Of a stretch of DNA of 64,000 nt, positions 10,740 through 23,277 are shown in pieces. Origin of the DNA: Quercus robur (lineage: Eukaryota; Streptophyta; Magnoliopsida; Fagales; Fagaceae). The DNA lies in assembly GCF_932294415.1 (NCBI RefSeq), contig NC_065538.1:40864843-40928842 (forward strand), in the 5' to 3' direction. The notes beneath the pieces were generated by a model. That model ran no database searches. It was not told the origin of the DNA and saw nothing but the letters and a program-made list of their open reading frames with translations. Every line of letters starts with the position of its first letter. Within the stretch, counting starts at the first letter, position 1. The position numbers were made by a program, and so were the translations under genes.

Positions 10740-13211
10740 AAAACATAGTATTTAGTGTTTAAACACTGAACACTAGTGTCCAAAAAAAAAAAAAACAAAA
10801 AAAAACGTGTTTGGTGGACCATTTCTATTCAGGGTTGTTTGAAAAATATTGTTCAAAAACCCATGTTTAAACAGATGTTTTTGAAATCACCTCAGAGTTG
10901 ATTTTAAACAACAAACACTAGTTTCAATGGCACTTCGGTAATTATATTGAGCACTCTTATGGGCCCAGCTGTTCAGCTTTTTTTCAAGTATTGTCTCCTC
11001 TCTTTACTCTCATCTCTTCACGTCGAATCCTCTCGCATCTAGTACGAGGATCACACAGTCAGAGCAACCCAGTGGCATAACTCTCACCCACCTCCATAAC
11101 TCCCCTCATCGACCCAGCACCATTCCACTTCCATAACTCCCCTCACCAACCCATCGCCATTAAATCCTCACCGACCCATCATAAATGCATTTTCTACACA
11201 CTCAACTTACACCGCATCACCAACCTCAATCAATCACATTAACCCCTTGCTCAGAATCATAATTCCATGCCCAACTACCCCTAATCCTCGTAGAGATCCC
11301 ACCTTCACCTACGAAGCTTTGGTGCTAACGAAAAGCCAAACTCACACAGTGCGAAGGGCTTGGTCAGGTAAAGATTTGTAATTTTCTTAATTACTTGTTG
11401 CCGCTTTCTTTCACATCCCAATTTAACTCAGATCAGTTGACATTAATCCAGCTTAGGGCTTATTTAATCCCACATCTTCATTCAGATGGAAGCCTCATTC
11501 TCATCCTCATCCACCTCTCTTGTGCTATACAGAGCATCTGCTTCCTCCTCTCACCGTGTTCCCTTACTGGTAGGTTTGCCTAAATGTAAATTGTTATAAT
11601 TTCGTAGGTAGTGAATCATTTGTTTGATTGTTTTGTCATAATTTTGTACCTAGGTCATGCATTTTGTCTTTATTTTGTGGCCTCTGTGTTGTTGTCTTTA
11701 AATCCTTGAGATTAGTATATGTAAGTGTAACTGTAAACTGTAAACATGTATCTTTTGCTGTCAAAAGAATGAAGGGCATAAAGTTAGGTACTCGGGCCAT
11801 TCTCCCTTACCCATTGCTTTAAAGGAATAATCCATCTTTCTTACAGTACCTTTGCATTTGTAAATGATGCACTATATAAGAAACATGATCTACTTATAAT
11901 CCGTTTCATTTGACAAAATTTTAAGTTTTGATGGAATACAATATTCTAAAAATTAATTGTACTTATATCATATGTATTTATTAAGCAAAATAAACAAAAG
12001 AAGATGAAATAATCCCAATTAAGCTCCATAGTCTCTATGTACGTTGTGTTGACAAAAGAAGAGGCTAGTGTCAAATATAGTACATAATATGGATAGAGAT
12101 TGTCCTAATTTCCTCTTGCCTTTTGTACAAAGGTTTTGATTGAATTAGTTCTACTATCATTTTAGTTAGTAAAAAATAAAAAGGTCCATGATATAATTAA
12201 ATTGACATCACTATAATTTTTTTTTAGGGATAATCACTTACAATTATATAAATATACAATGCCACTGCAAGTGTATGATAAACTGATGTGTATACAATGC
12301 ATACCTATGTATTTTTCCTTTAGTTTTGTTAAATTTTCTTGTAAAATAAAATGAGGAAGAATTATATTTTTGCAGTTGCAAACACACAAATCATATAATG
12401 TGTTCAATACTGCTTGTTTCCATGCCCAAATAGGAATGTCCACATGCAACTGATTACTGCTCTTTGGCTCTCCTGCTGTATAATAATCTAATTAGATCAT
12501 TTTTACCCTTGTTACCTCCCCCCTTCCCCTTCTTTTTTCCTAAAAAAATAAACAGTAAGGCTGGCCATTATCCCAACAAAGAGTAAGTAGATGTATGGAT
12601 AAAGATGCTCTAAATACCAGTTTCTTGATTTCCCAGCAATTTTTTCCCTTCTAATTTGCATCATTGGGCCATTTATTTTCAAAACTAAAGACTTCCTTTT
12701 ATGTAGTCAGAAGAGGTTCTCCTTTTATTACACTAATAATACACTAACTATATGTAAGTTGAAACTGTGGAGTGAATAATCTTAGCTTTTGTTTACTATA
12801 AGATTAAATAACATGAGTCCTGCCAAGGAATTATAATAACGATTGTTGTTGATATGAGTTACTGAGAGATGATTGTTGTTGATATGTAATTTATGTCTAT
12901 ACTACTCCATTATAATTACTAGACGTTTTATATGTTCTTCAAATGTGCAAATTCTTGTTAATCCACTTTGTTAGCAACCTTGCAGCCACTTAAATTATTG
13001 GGTTCTCATATCATATATGACCATTTATGGTCCTTGGCCTTGCTTATATTAAAATTCAGAAAATCTATCTTAAAATTTCCAGATTTAGACCTTAGTTTCT
13101 CTTATATGCCTACTGCTTGGGTCTTTTAGTGAGTAGGAAGTTAATTTTTTTTAATCCATATCATACAATTTCAAATGACGAGTCTATGTAAGTATACCAA
13201 AATTTATATAG
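10740..13211. other. 5' non-coding part of the Harbinger element
   Basis: Between the left TIR and ORF1 I see no gene. The first 250 bp repeat the GTTTAAACA/TTTGGTG subterminal motif. About 10990-11580 is CT-rich and could be promoter or untranslated sequence. The rest is AT-rich, with many short frames and no recognisable domain. Confidence 0.45.
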
Positions 13212-14650
13212 ATGGAAGAGAGAACAGCTGATGTCGAGGATAGGAAGTTGTGGCCTGAAGTAGTCGAGAAACATTTCGTTGATGTATTGTTAGAAGAGGA
13301 CGCTAAAGGGAATATGCCCCAAGGCCAATTCAAGACTGGAACTTAGACAGTCATTATGAATGAGTTTAACAAACGCGCGAATAAAAATTACAACAACACA
13401 CAACTTACACAAAAATATCAACGAATGAAAGGTCGACACCGCACATTCTCCCAGCTCATCACACGTACAGGAATGGGATGGGACCCCATTTCAAATATGG
13501 TGATGGCCAATAAGGAAGCATAGGCTACTGCATTTGCGGTAAGTCTTTTAACATACTCCAAACAAAATTTCTTACAATTAGCTATATGCATGGTTTATGG
13601 TTGTAATTAAAATGATGCTAAAATCTACCTTGTGTTCATAATAGCATGACCCATCTTTTAAACACTGAACGTATTCACAACTAAAAAAGAGAAGAAAATA
13701 AAAAACAAAAAAGTTTATATGAACCAGCACTATGTTGTAAGTGTATACGTATCTTTGTTTACCTTTCCCTGCATATCAAGAATATGAGGTTTATTAAATG
13801 GTGTATTAATAAATAGTGTGCTGAAATAGTTTTTTTGTAGCATTTTCTCATAATGATACTTTTAGAAATTGAATAAAATTTGATCTAAGGGGTTTATTAC
13901 TGTAGAAAACAAAAATCTGATTTTGGTATAAAGTTAAATTTTGAGGAAATGCTGTTACTCTTTCTGTTTTTGGTATCTAAGAGTGGATGGTTATTACCCA
14001 TCTAATTTGTATTGGGTTTTATATGAATAAGTCATCTAACCCAATATATACGGTTGTTAATAGGTCAATCATAAATTCAAGGACTTCAAGAAAAAGGGGC
14101 TGAAACACTACGACCTGTTGGGCAGGCTTTTCAATTCAAACACAGCCACGGGTTTCCTCCAAATTTCATCTGCCCAACCAGCTCCAAACAGTGACAAAGA
14201 GAGAGAGCTGGATGCAACCTTCCTATCATCAAGGGTGCATGTTAACATCAACACCGATAGTGTGGATGATGTGGAGGAGCTGCCCACACCAAGTGAAGCC
14301 CAAAGCTGGAGGCAAGCTGAAAAGCGACCACTGAACCATCTTATTCAAGCGGAAAAAGGAAGAAATGGCACTCCCTTGAAAGCATGATTGAGGCTATTTG
14401 GGGGTTTATTGACATGAGGAACTGGAGGGGGAAAAGGTCCACCGACACCGAAGAGTCTGGTGTGGGGGGTGACACTGAGTCAGTTACACAAGCTGTAACA
14501 CTGCTCAACCAGTACACCGATGTGGATCATGTCACATATTGCAAGGTCATGTAGGAGCTTTATAACTTCAATAGTAGAGCCACTTTTTTTGCTATGACGG
14601 TTGATAGGAGAAAGGTTTGGATTGAGTTCATTGGGGGTGGACTGCAGTAG
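13212..14650 (+). pseudogene. PIF/Harbinger ORF1: Myb/SANT-like DNA-binding protein, broken
   Basis: Exon 1 starts at the ATG at 13212 (MEERTADVEDRKLWPEVVEK) and ends at a GTAAGT donor (13539). Exon 2 begins after TTAATAG at 14064. The peptide has the Myb/SANT-like features of the plant ORF1 family: LWPEVVEKHFVDVL, NEFNKRANKNYNNTQLTQKY and KFKDFKKKGLKHYDLLGRLF. Known role: ORF1 acts with the transposase in DNA binding and mobilisation. The copy is broken. In-frame TAG codons lie at 13344 and 13521, both at positions where Trp (TGG) would be expected. A frameshift near 14370 separates the C-terminal part (ESMIEAIWGFIDMRNW), and a further TAG lies at about 14549. Confidence 0.8.
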
Positions 14651-14939
14651 TTGTGGGGGTGGTTGAGAATGTGTGTCGTTTAGATAGCCTAGGAAGTTAA
14701 TTAGTTTAGTTATTTTGCTTTAATGTGAATAGGCAAAGTCTGTATTATGTTAATATTTTGGACAATGTTTGCATGCTACCTTCCTTTATTATTACTATAT
14801 AATGCTTTGGACATCTATGCTAGTTATGTAAGAAATATGTTTTGTGGTTGTCGTATCTTATAAGAATTGCTTTGTTTGGTGACATATATATATTTCAGAA
14901 AATCTGATGTGTTCTTTACAGAATTTCTATGGTACACAC

Positions 14940-15322
14940 AGTAACATCTATATATATATATATATATATAATTTTTTTGGTACACACAGTAATATCTACA
15001 TATATATATATATACATATATATGTAGTACTTCCAACAACATATAGACTCACTTATATATACATACTCATTTATATATACTTACTTATGCAGAATCACTT
15101 CTCAAAAAATAAAAAAATTGCTATGCAGAATTATATTTTCTCACTTATGCAGAAATATATATACTCACTTATATATACATACAGCCATATATACTCATTT
15201 ATATATATATATATATATATTGACTTATATATATATATACATACAACAATATATATATATATATATATATACATACAGCAATATAGATATATATACATAT
15301 AGCAACATATATATATATATAT
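14940..15322. repeat. Compound TA-rich microsatellite cluster
   Basis: Runs of (TA)n alternate with TATACATACAGCAA- and CACTTATATATA-type units in the intergenic gap between ORF1 and the transposase. The alternating Tyr/Ile reading frames on both strands are artefacts of this repeat. Confidence 0.9.
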
Positions 15323-17899
15323 ATGTACTTCTTTATAGTGGCTGATGTGAACTTTTTGGCTGCACACAAGTGTGATTCAGTTATTGCCGACACTGATTCA
15401 GATCATGATTTAGTCATGATTGACCCCAATTCAGATGAGTACGATAGTGAGGTGGAGCTTGAGATTGCCACAGCCTACGTTCAGCTATGTATAGAGTACG
15501 TGCAAAAGTACTACATGAAGCGACCTATGTACACTAGTATCCTGAGTAGGAGGTCATATGTGATTGAAGTACTAGAAGAAAATCCCCAAGTATGTTACGA
15601 CATATTCCGCATGGACAAGACCATTTTTAGGCACTTGTGTAATGAGTTGAAGCGACTGCACCTATTAGAGGATGACACTGGTATTGTTTTAGTTGAGGAG
15701 GCCGTTGGACAGTGCTATTTATCGTTGGACACAACGCTAACTATCGGCTAACTGCCAACCACTTCCAACATTCTCTCAAGACCATTCAAAGGCGGTTCCG
15801 GCGTGCCTTGCGTGCTATCCATGCTTTGGGATGTCTCATCATCCGGCCCGACGTTGATGCAATTAAGCTTCCTCATTCACTTTGAGGGAATGAGAAATAT
15901 TACCCATGGTTTGAGGTATGCTTTGATTTTTCTTTTTTTAGTTCTTAGATAAATTATCACTTTGATTCATTAAAATGTGAAAAATATGTAATAGAGAATA
16001 GAAAGAATCCCCTATGAAGTGTGAAAGAGATCTTATTGCACATAAGTTGAATTTACCTAATTAGAGCTACCTATTTTTTTAACAGAAATGTGCGGGGGCC
16101 ATCAATGGGACGCACGTAAGTGCTTCTGCCCCATCCGATAGGACCATCACATTCATAGATAGACAAAGTGACATCACCCAAAACGTGATGTGTGCATGCA
16201 ACTTCGACATGCGGTTTACGTATGTGCATTCTGGATGGGAAGGGAGTGCGAATGATTCACGAGTCATACAAGACGCACTTGGACATGTCGAGTATGAGTT
16301 CCCTTGGCCACCTAAAGGTAAAAAAAAAAAAAACTTTTGGTGCATTTGGTTTTGGATTTGTTCTTTGGGATTGAGATCTGTTGGGTATTTTTGGTAAGCA
16401 ATCTAGTCAATAGTAGCTGTGTGTTTTAGGCACTTGTCGTCCACTTTTTTTATTTTGAACTTATTTCAAGTAATTCAGTTGGATTTGAAATGTGGATTAC
16501 CAGAGATGGTTCCCTTATTTGAGCTGAATAATTAAACTACCAGAGATGGTTCCCTTATTTGAGATGGTTCCCTTATTTAAGTTAATACTATCTGTTAAGG
16601 AATTTTTAGCTTTTGATAGGAAAAGTAAGGTATAATTATGGGTTTTTACTTTACATCCGGAAGAAGATGTTTATTATTACCATATAATTTGAGTTTTTGA
16701 TCAATGTTCTCATGGCTACCCAAATAATTAGACAACAAATTAAAACAAATTGTTATTTATTTTTTTTCTTTTCTGGTCAAGTGTGTGTTGAATTGAATTT
16801 ATTTTATTTCTTTCTTTTTTGGCTTAAAGAATAAATTGTGTAAAAAAAATGGTAGATGCACATACACACAAGAAGAGGATCAGAATCCAAACGTGAAGAA
16901 TATTTGAATACCAAATAAAAAATAGCAAATGATTGAGGTTCTACATGTAAACAAACAAAACCTTGTGGCTAAGTAAGGATGAGGTGGTCCTTTTTAGTGA
17001 CCATTCAATATTATATGCTTTTGTATTGTATGCGGGGAAAGGCTATGAAAGACCGCTGTTGTTGTTGTTGTTGTTGGGGGCAATGGATGTTTTTGTTTAA
17101 TGTTTGTCAAAACTTCATTTATCTTTCCTATTCTCAAATTGTAACATAAAATTACATATAGATTAATAACTAGGAGAATTGAATATTGAAATGGTGATTT
17201 TATGAGCGCATACTAAAGTTTCTCACCTCTTTATTAACTTCATCTTTATGTGTAGTTTATGAAGTTAGATTATGTATTTGCATCATCACTTCTATAAATG
17301 GTAACTATGTTTCTGTGTATGGTGATCCTTTTGCAATTTTTACTTTATTGTCACTTAAAAATAGTTGTGTTAGGTAACATTAATTACCAATGGTTATTAC
17401 TCTTATTGCAGGATTGTACTACCTCGTTGACTCGGGGTACGTAATAGGCAATGCATTCCTCCCCCCACACAAGCCTGCACGCTACCATGCCCAAGAGTTT
17501 CGGGGTGCAAACCGGCAGCCTACTACCCCACAAGAGTTGTTCAATTATAGGCATTCGTCATTGCGGATGGTGATTGAACGATGCTTTGGTGTGTTAAAGG
17601 CAAGGTTCCCGATCCTGAATGAAATGCACTCCTTCTCCCTCTCTAGACAACGACTGATTGTGACCACTTGCTGTGCACTGCACAACTTTATCCGCATGTA
17701 TAACCGGGCGAATGAAACGTTCCATGCGTGGGAAGGATCATTTGTGAGTAACAACGACGCAACCATAGCGGGAGCTGCACGTATATGCAGTGGTGGCACT
17801 GAAGAAGCTTTTAATGCTCGGGCACAATGAGCAATGTCGGAGTATCGTGATGCAATAATTGCTGCTATGTGGGCAGATTACACAGGCAACCGTGATTGA
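15323..17899 (+). pseudogene. PIF/Harbinger DDE transposase (HARBI1-like), broken
   Basis: Three exons: ~15323/15341-15915, 16086-16317 and 17412-17899, with GT-AG junctions. The N-terminal part carries FRMDKTIFRHLCNELK and, after a frameshift near 15700-15730, HSLKTIQRRFRRALRAIHALG. The catalytic region reads GAINGTHV in place of GAIDGTH, so the first catalytic Asp has become Asn (AAT at 16104-16106). The second Asp in GSANDSRVI and the Glu in VIERCFGVLK are retained. In-frame TGA codons at 15883 and 17828 (each one transition from CGA) and the frameshift also inactivate it; the normal C-terminus (ADYTGNRD) follows to 17899. Known role: cleavage and insertion at TWA sites. The start is uncertain, as the expected ATGGCTGATG reads GTGGCTGATG at 15341. 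Confidence 0.85.
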
Positions 17900-20698
17900 G
17901 CTTTTTGGGAATAGACTATAAAAAATGTGGATATTACAATATTCAAACTCTATTTTAAGTTTTAATCTTGTTTTTGTTGAAGAATATGTTATGACAAAAA
18001 TAGATGCTAGTTATGGAGTCATTAGGCAATGACATCATGCTATGTTTGAATTTTTAACTAAACTTTGCTTTTTCTTTCCTTTTGGTTTGTTCCTTTTGTG
18101 CTTCTCAAGTGGTTAGTAAGATCTCTTGAGATTGGACCACTCTTGTCAGAGAGGTCATATCTTATGTGATTGTCCCATAAGATATTATTCCCTTATCAAG
18201 GCACCTAAGTACTCTATTTGAGGTTTGATATGGTTCTCATTCCTATTGAAAGGAAAGATGGGTGTAAGACCCTATCAGGTATTGTGATGAAATTATTATG
18301 TTCAGGGATACAGTAAAAGTGCTAAATGAAGGTTAGTAATATAGTTTCTAAGTTGTGTGAAGGCAATTCAGTATATAATGAAGTAGTTGAGATGCAAAAA
18401 TTATGAACCATTTGAATTTCTTGGAAAGTCTATAACGCAAGCTGTAACTGTTGTTGACATTGTTGGTTTTCTTTTATTTATAGGTACTGTGGCAATTAAC
18501 TTGAGACTGCTTTTTGAACTAAAATTGTTGGTAAAAGATAGTAAATTTGGTCTATTGTTTAAAACATTAATTCCAACAATTGGCTAAGTAGAAGCTTCCA
18601 ACTTAACAATTTCTTGACAAAATTAAATTTTAAGCATTCACTATTGTACTGGTACAATATATATGTAGGAAAAAGGAGAGCTAGAGGAATGCGACAATAA
18701 CATACTATTGTAAAAAGTACTATTAAGACAATAATATATAGTTGTAAGAGTTAAGAGTCAGCCCCATACATATACCTAGTACTAGCAAAATGGCTGACTC
18801 AAGATTGTCCAAAAATAGTACACAACGCATCAAGTTCATGAGGAGTCGGTAGTACATAATAAGATAATATGGTTACAAAGCAAGAACAAGGACATCATCA
18901 TAACAGTTTGGTTTAGACCATTGTCATAGTTAGCAGTAGTGCAAGCGCGGTGCATAACAAACACCATCCAATGGACATTATCTTAACCATTTTTTTGTCT
19001 TATCTATGGGGTGGACCTAGTTATGCATGACCCTCAATTCCTCTCGCAATACACACAACTCTTCTTGTAGTTGTTGGAAATCCTCCGTATATCACAATGG
19101 CGTCTTCAAGGGAATACACCATTGAAAAAACCCACATTCATCCTTTGGGCAACATTGAAAAAGATTGTACCGGTTCTCATTTCGTTTATCCGAAATCCTC
19201 ATGCTTGCTCTCAAGCCACAGAAACAATTGGAATTTCGGAATCGAAGGCCATCGTCAATATCCTCATGAATTGCATCCAACATTTGCGAGAAGAAGCCAC
19301 AAACCTACTCACTTACACATTACAGAACGTAATCAACACTATTAAACAACCATTTAAACATGCTTTCTATTCGTGCAACAAAAAACATAGCAACATATCC
19401 AAGCAGACCCTATGGCTATGCAATTTCCTATAACTGTTTTCAATTTTCAGTGCAAGATTAATACAAACTTTCAAAATTTTGAATTAGAAAACCATCATTC
19501 ACAAAACCAGAACAGAGAAAACCAAAAGTACTCCTAAACCTCACAAAACCTTTCTGTTGATCACTATAATTAAGGAATTGGCCTGAACAGCACCACATTA
19601 TATCCATCATATCCAAATTGAATTCAACAAAATTTAGTCAAACTGACCACAAAAATCATCAAATTCACCAAGCTTAAATTCATGAATAATTAAACTAAAC
19701 CCAATCAACTAAAACTAATAGTTAATTCACTAACGAAATTCAGTCAAACCGACCACAAAATCATCAAATTCACCAAACTTAAATTCATGAATAATTAAAC
19801 TAAACCCAATAAACTAAAACTAATAGTAAAAATTCACTAACGAAATTCAGTCAAACTGACCACAAAATCATCAAATTCACCAAGCTTAAATTCATGAATA
19901 ATTAAACTAAACCCAATCAACTAAAACTAACAGTAAAATGAAACTAATAATCAGCTTTCTTGACAACCAAACAGAGTGTTAAGAAAAATGAAAAATCGAA
20001 TGGGTTGTAAATCAAACATTGTTTCAATAGCAAAAGATTTCGAGAATGTAGGGCATGTATGTTTGGATTGTAAATCAAATATTGTTTCAACAACAAACAA
20101 AGAATAGAAAAATTGGGTTTTCCCGATTGGTGAGGAAAAAAAAAAAAACAAAAACAAAAAAGTGAGAAATCTGTGAGTGAAGAAGGAACGGTTCAGTCTT
20201 TAGACAAAAACCCATTGACAAGCAAGGTGAAAGTGAGATTCGAACCTAGATCTTGGAGTGATGGGTCGGCGACGACAGAAGCTTGATTAGTTGCTGGGTC
20301 TTGGAGTGTTGACAGTGGAGATGAGATCCGAGGAACGTGAAGCCCAGCCGTGGATCTTCTTTGGCGTCAATGGAGATGAGGATTGTGCGTGGGTTTGGTT
20401 TTCTGCTCTCAAGGAAGAGAAGGGATAAAGAAGGAAAGAGAGGACTGTGCATTGGGAATATATGGATGTTCTCTCTCCTGATTAAAAAAATGTTATTTCG
20501 TACTTTGGTCAGCTTTTTTTACCATCCAAAACACACATACCAAACACATATTTATATTTTTTGAACACTGAAAAATGTTATTTAAACCATGATATCAAAC
20601 ACATTTTTTTGTTTTATTCACACTAAAAACACGTTTTTCAACAACACTTTTTAAACCACAGTTTTCACATCTTTTTAAACAACAATGTTTGAACTCTA
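17900..20698. repeat. 3' non-coding part of the Harbinger element with a ~106-bp tandem repeat
   Basis: No gene is supported. About 19637-19950 holds three tandem copies of a ~106-bp AT-rich unit containing GACCACAAAATCATCAAATT and AATTCATGAATAATTAAACT. From about 20540 to 20698 the DNA is rich in TTTAAAC-type subterminal motifs leading into the right TIR. Confidence 0.65.
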
Positions 20699-21409
20699 TG
20701 ACCAAACGGGCCATGATTTTTCTAGGTTCATGTTCATGGTTCACCAAATCTAGTTTCATGTTTCTTTTTTATCCTATAAAGAAATCTTTTTTTTTTCTTT
20801 TAAAATTCAAATTTTAGTTTTTTATTCAATGTTGATGTGCCATTTCAAATACAAATTAAATTTTTTTAATGTTATTTTACTAGCCATGTAAGCATCAAGT
20901 GTGCTAGCTATACAAACCGTTTGCCATGTAAGATATTTCATTAATGGGTTAACGACAATGACCAAATTGATTGCAAGTTAAAAATTATAGGGACTAAATT
21001 GACTGTTACGAAAATGTAAGGACCAAATTGATTGGGACTGTTTTCGCCTAAAAAAAAAAAAAAAAGCCCAAAACCCAAATCACCTCTGCAACCACCTGCT
21101 ACCACCACCATGAAGAGCATACCCAAACTGATTTTTATCTCCAAAACTCAGTACCCAAACTGATATTTATCAGTTGAAAACCAAAGTCATCTTCACCACG
21201 GCAACCCCAAAAACCCCAGCCACCCCAAAAACCCCAACCACAAACTCATGGCCATCGAAACCCAGAAACCCATAGATTAACAAAACCCAGAAACCTCAGC
21301 CATCGAAACCCATGGCCACGCCACCACCATCACCACAGCAACCCCCCACCTTCACCACCATGAACCCATATACCAATATTCCAATTCCTTCAAATTACAC
21401 ACAGCACCA

Positions 21410-21742
21410 ATGGCCGCTATTTCTAATCACCCAAAAAGCGAAGAAGAACCAAAAAACCATGAATTCGACGATGGAGAAGAAGAAGAAGAAGAAAACGAAG
21501 ACGAAGAGCTCGAAAGCTAGGACAATTGGGAAGCTGAAGACAAAGCCGCAGAAGATGAAGATGATGAAGAAGGCTCTGATTCCAATCTCCTTTGCTTGTT
21601 CTGTGACTCTAGGTACGGTTCCTACGATGCGCTATTCGACCATTGCATTTCATAGCAGCATTTCGATTTTCGCAGGGTTCAGACGAAGCTGGGTTTGGAT
21701 TTCTACAATGGGTTTAAGCTCATCAATTATGTTCAGTCTCAG
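21410..21742 (+). pseudogene. PRMT3 N-terminal fragment (acidic region plus C2H2 zinc finger)
   Basis: The frame from ATG 21410 reads an acidic Glu/Asp run, then NWEAEDKAAEDEDDEEGSDS, then LLCLFCDSRYGSYDALFDHC, then HFDFRRVQ and LGLDFYNGFKLINYVQSQ. That order is the N-terminus of plant protein arginine methyltransferase 3: an acidic stretch and a C2H2 zinc finger (CxxC...H) that recruits substrate (ribosomal protein S2 in other eukaryotes). The methyltransferase core is absent. In-frame TAG codons lie after ELES (about 21512) and within the finger after DHCIS, so it is not functional. It lies just outside the MULE-like right arm and inside the candidate outer Tourist-like element, so I read it as a captured 5' fragment. 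A longer Lys-rich frame in another phase is a shadow. Confidence 0.7.
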
Positions 21743-22647
21743 GTTGATTTGTTATTTGATTTGAGCTTTTGTTTGGTTGCTGAGAATTTGAGTGAAAAAT
21801 GGAAGAATGTGTATGAAAAGTTGGGTCTTTGTAAATTCACACTGAAAATTAGCTACACTTTTGTTTCATTGATTACATTTTCTCGGCATTGAGAAAGCAT
21901 GTTTTTGTTTGCTTTATACTTTTGGCTGCAGAGAAAATGAAGAAGAATAAGAAAAAGACCATGCAGTGACCTTGCAGAAAAAAACACCACCACCGTGACC
22001 TTGCCATGCCGAGATCCACCACAAACAAGCCACCACTGCACACCGAGAGAAACAGGGAGTGGGAGACAGAGAGACAGAGTGGGAGTAAGGAAGAGAGGAC
22101 TGAAGGAGAGAGAGAATCACTAAAGGAAGAGAGAGGATTGAAAAACACGGAAAATAAAGAGATAGAGAGAGACAGAGAGAGAAAAAGTCAAATGGAATAA
22201 AAAACAATTATTTAGTATTACAATGCGATTCTACGCACAATTGCAAATTTTTTTGCAACAGTCTACATTTACAAGTCCGAATGCAGTAGGGTTTTTGAGC
22301 TTTTATGCTAAATTAAACCAACATATGGCATATACCATTCCCAATGTTAATGCTCTTAGAGCACCCACAGTACATGTGGGATATGTGCCAAATGCTAAAT
22401 ATTTGGCACATATCCCACACCAAACCCAGTTTAAGCCCATTTATCAGATGTTGTAAATGTTATATTTTTTGCAACTTGCTACAGTAAAATCACAAATATA
22501 CAACTGTACGGTAAAGCTGTGGTATATTGGTTTATTAATTTTTTATTTCTCTTTCAACCCTCATACCTCTTTCATTTCTCCTTCAGCTCACCGCCTCCAT
22601 CTCCATCTCCACTCTCCCATTCTCTTTCTCCTTCCCTCTTCCCTGTT

Positions 22648-22945
22648 GCTCTATTGTCTTCCCGTTCATGAATATGAGCCACCATCAAGATCGTTTCTAC
22701 CATCACTGATCTATATCCTTCACCGGTTTTTTTTTCCCCTTTTGTTCACTCTGTCCTCTCTGTTCTATTGGCGTCGGTCTGGTTGTGGGTCTTCCCCATT
22801 GCTCTATTGTCTTCCGGTTCATGAATATGAGCCACCATCAATTTCGTCTCTACCATCACTGATCTATATCCTTCACCGGTTTTTTTTCCCCTTTTGTTCG
22901 CTTTGTCCTCTCTATTCTATCGGCGTGGGTCTGGGTCTGGGTCTA
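22648..22945. repeat. 153-bp tandem duplication in the leader of the captured gene
   Basis: Two copies (22648-22800 and 22801-~22945) share GCTCTATTGTCTTCC, TTCATGAATATGAGCCACC and CTGATCTATATCCTTCACCG, with a handful of substitutions. The long frame across it (Leu/Ser/Phe-rich) is an artefact of CT-rich leader sequence. Confidence 0.85.
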
Positions 22946-23277
22946 GGTTGTGGTTGTGATTTCCGTTTGTGGGTCTGGTTTTATTTTCCGATTGTGATCG
23001 GCGTGGGCATAGGCCTTTGGGTTGTGGGTCTCTCCTCTCTGTTCTATATCCCAGTGAACTGACCGAGCCCTTTCGTCTCATCAGAGAGTAGGCTCTTTTA
23101 GGTTCTTCTTTGGTGTCTGCTAGGGTGGGGTTAGAATTTGTCTCAGCTAAGGGTAGTGATTTGTGATTAAAAGGAGCTGTTTTTCCCCCATACTTTCACT
23201 GTGTTTGAGTTGTTTTGGAGAGAGAAACCCATCTTGCTATTGTGGAGATCTGGGACTTGTTTCATCTCTTATGCTTG

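Larger units (their letters stand above)
10718..20712 (+). mobile_element. Decayed PIF/Harbinger transposon (~10 kb)
   Basis: The left end GGGCCGTTTGGTCA (10718-10731) and the reverse complement of the right end, GGCCCGTTTGGTCA (20699-20712), form short terminal inverted repeats of PIF/Harbinger type. Subterminal regions on both sides are rich in GTTTAAA/CACTGAA motifs. Inside are a Myb/SANT-like ORF1 and a DDE_4 transposase in the same orientation, the standard two-gene layout of this superfamily. The 3-bp target duplication is unclear; shifting the ends by one base gives TGA on both sides, but TWA would be expected. Both genes carry stops and frameshifts, so the copy is dead. Confidence 0.75.
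9627..21048. mobile_element. MULE-like element with long diverged TIRs, split by a Harbinger insertion
   Basis: The left arm (9627-~9900) and right arm (~20760-21048, reverse complement) share an ordered series of blocks: GCAAAAACA/GGCGAAAACAG, TTTGGTCCTTACATTTT, TTTTTAACTTGCAATCAAT, GTTAAC and GGCACACTTGA. Flanks are poly-A-like, so the target duplication is not readable. Excluding the internal ~10-kb Harbinger, the element would be about 1.4 kb and holds a minus-strand gene fragment (10195-10600). This fits a Pack-MULE-like carrier, but no MULE transposase is present. Confidence 0.5.
9445..22355. mobile_element. Candidate outer Tourist-like element (GAGCA termini) carrying a PRMT3 fragment and a nest of insertions
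   Basis: At 9442-9444 a TTA is followed by GAGCAATAGTATCC. At the right, CATTGTT... reads inward from AATGCTC ending at 22355 and followed by TTA at 22356-22358. The reverse complement of that end starts GAGCATTAACATTGGG. TTA duplication with GAGCA termini is typical of Tourist/PIF-Harbinger MITE-type elements. Removing the MULE-like insertion (about 9627-21048) leaves roughly 1.5 kb, similar in size to the neighbouring element at 22359-24379. The termini beyond GAGCA match poorly, so the pairing is an inference. Confidence 0.35.

Noticed and set aside
14824-15393. Tyr/Ile-repeat frames on both strands
   Set aside because: Artefacts of the TA-rich microsatellite cluster between ORF1 and the transposase.
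10715-20715. TGA duplication for the Harbinger element
   Set aside because: Only appears if both ends are shifted to an imperfect TIR; the superfamily normally duplicates TWA.
22457-23062. 201-residue frame rich in Phe, Leu and Ser
   Set aside because: Spans a CT-rich leader with a 153-bp tandem duplication upstream of the EOL1 fragment start; best explained as untranslated sequence.
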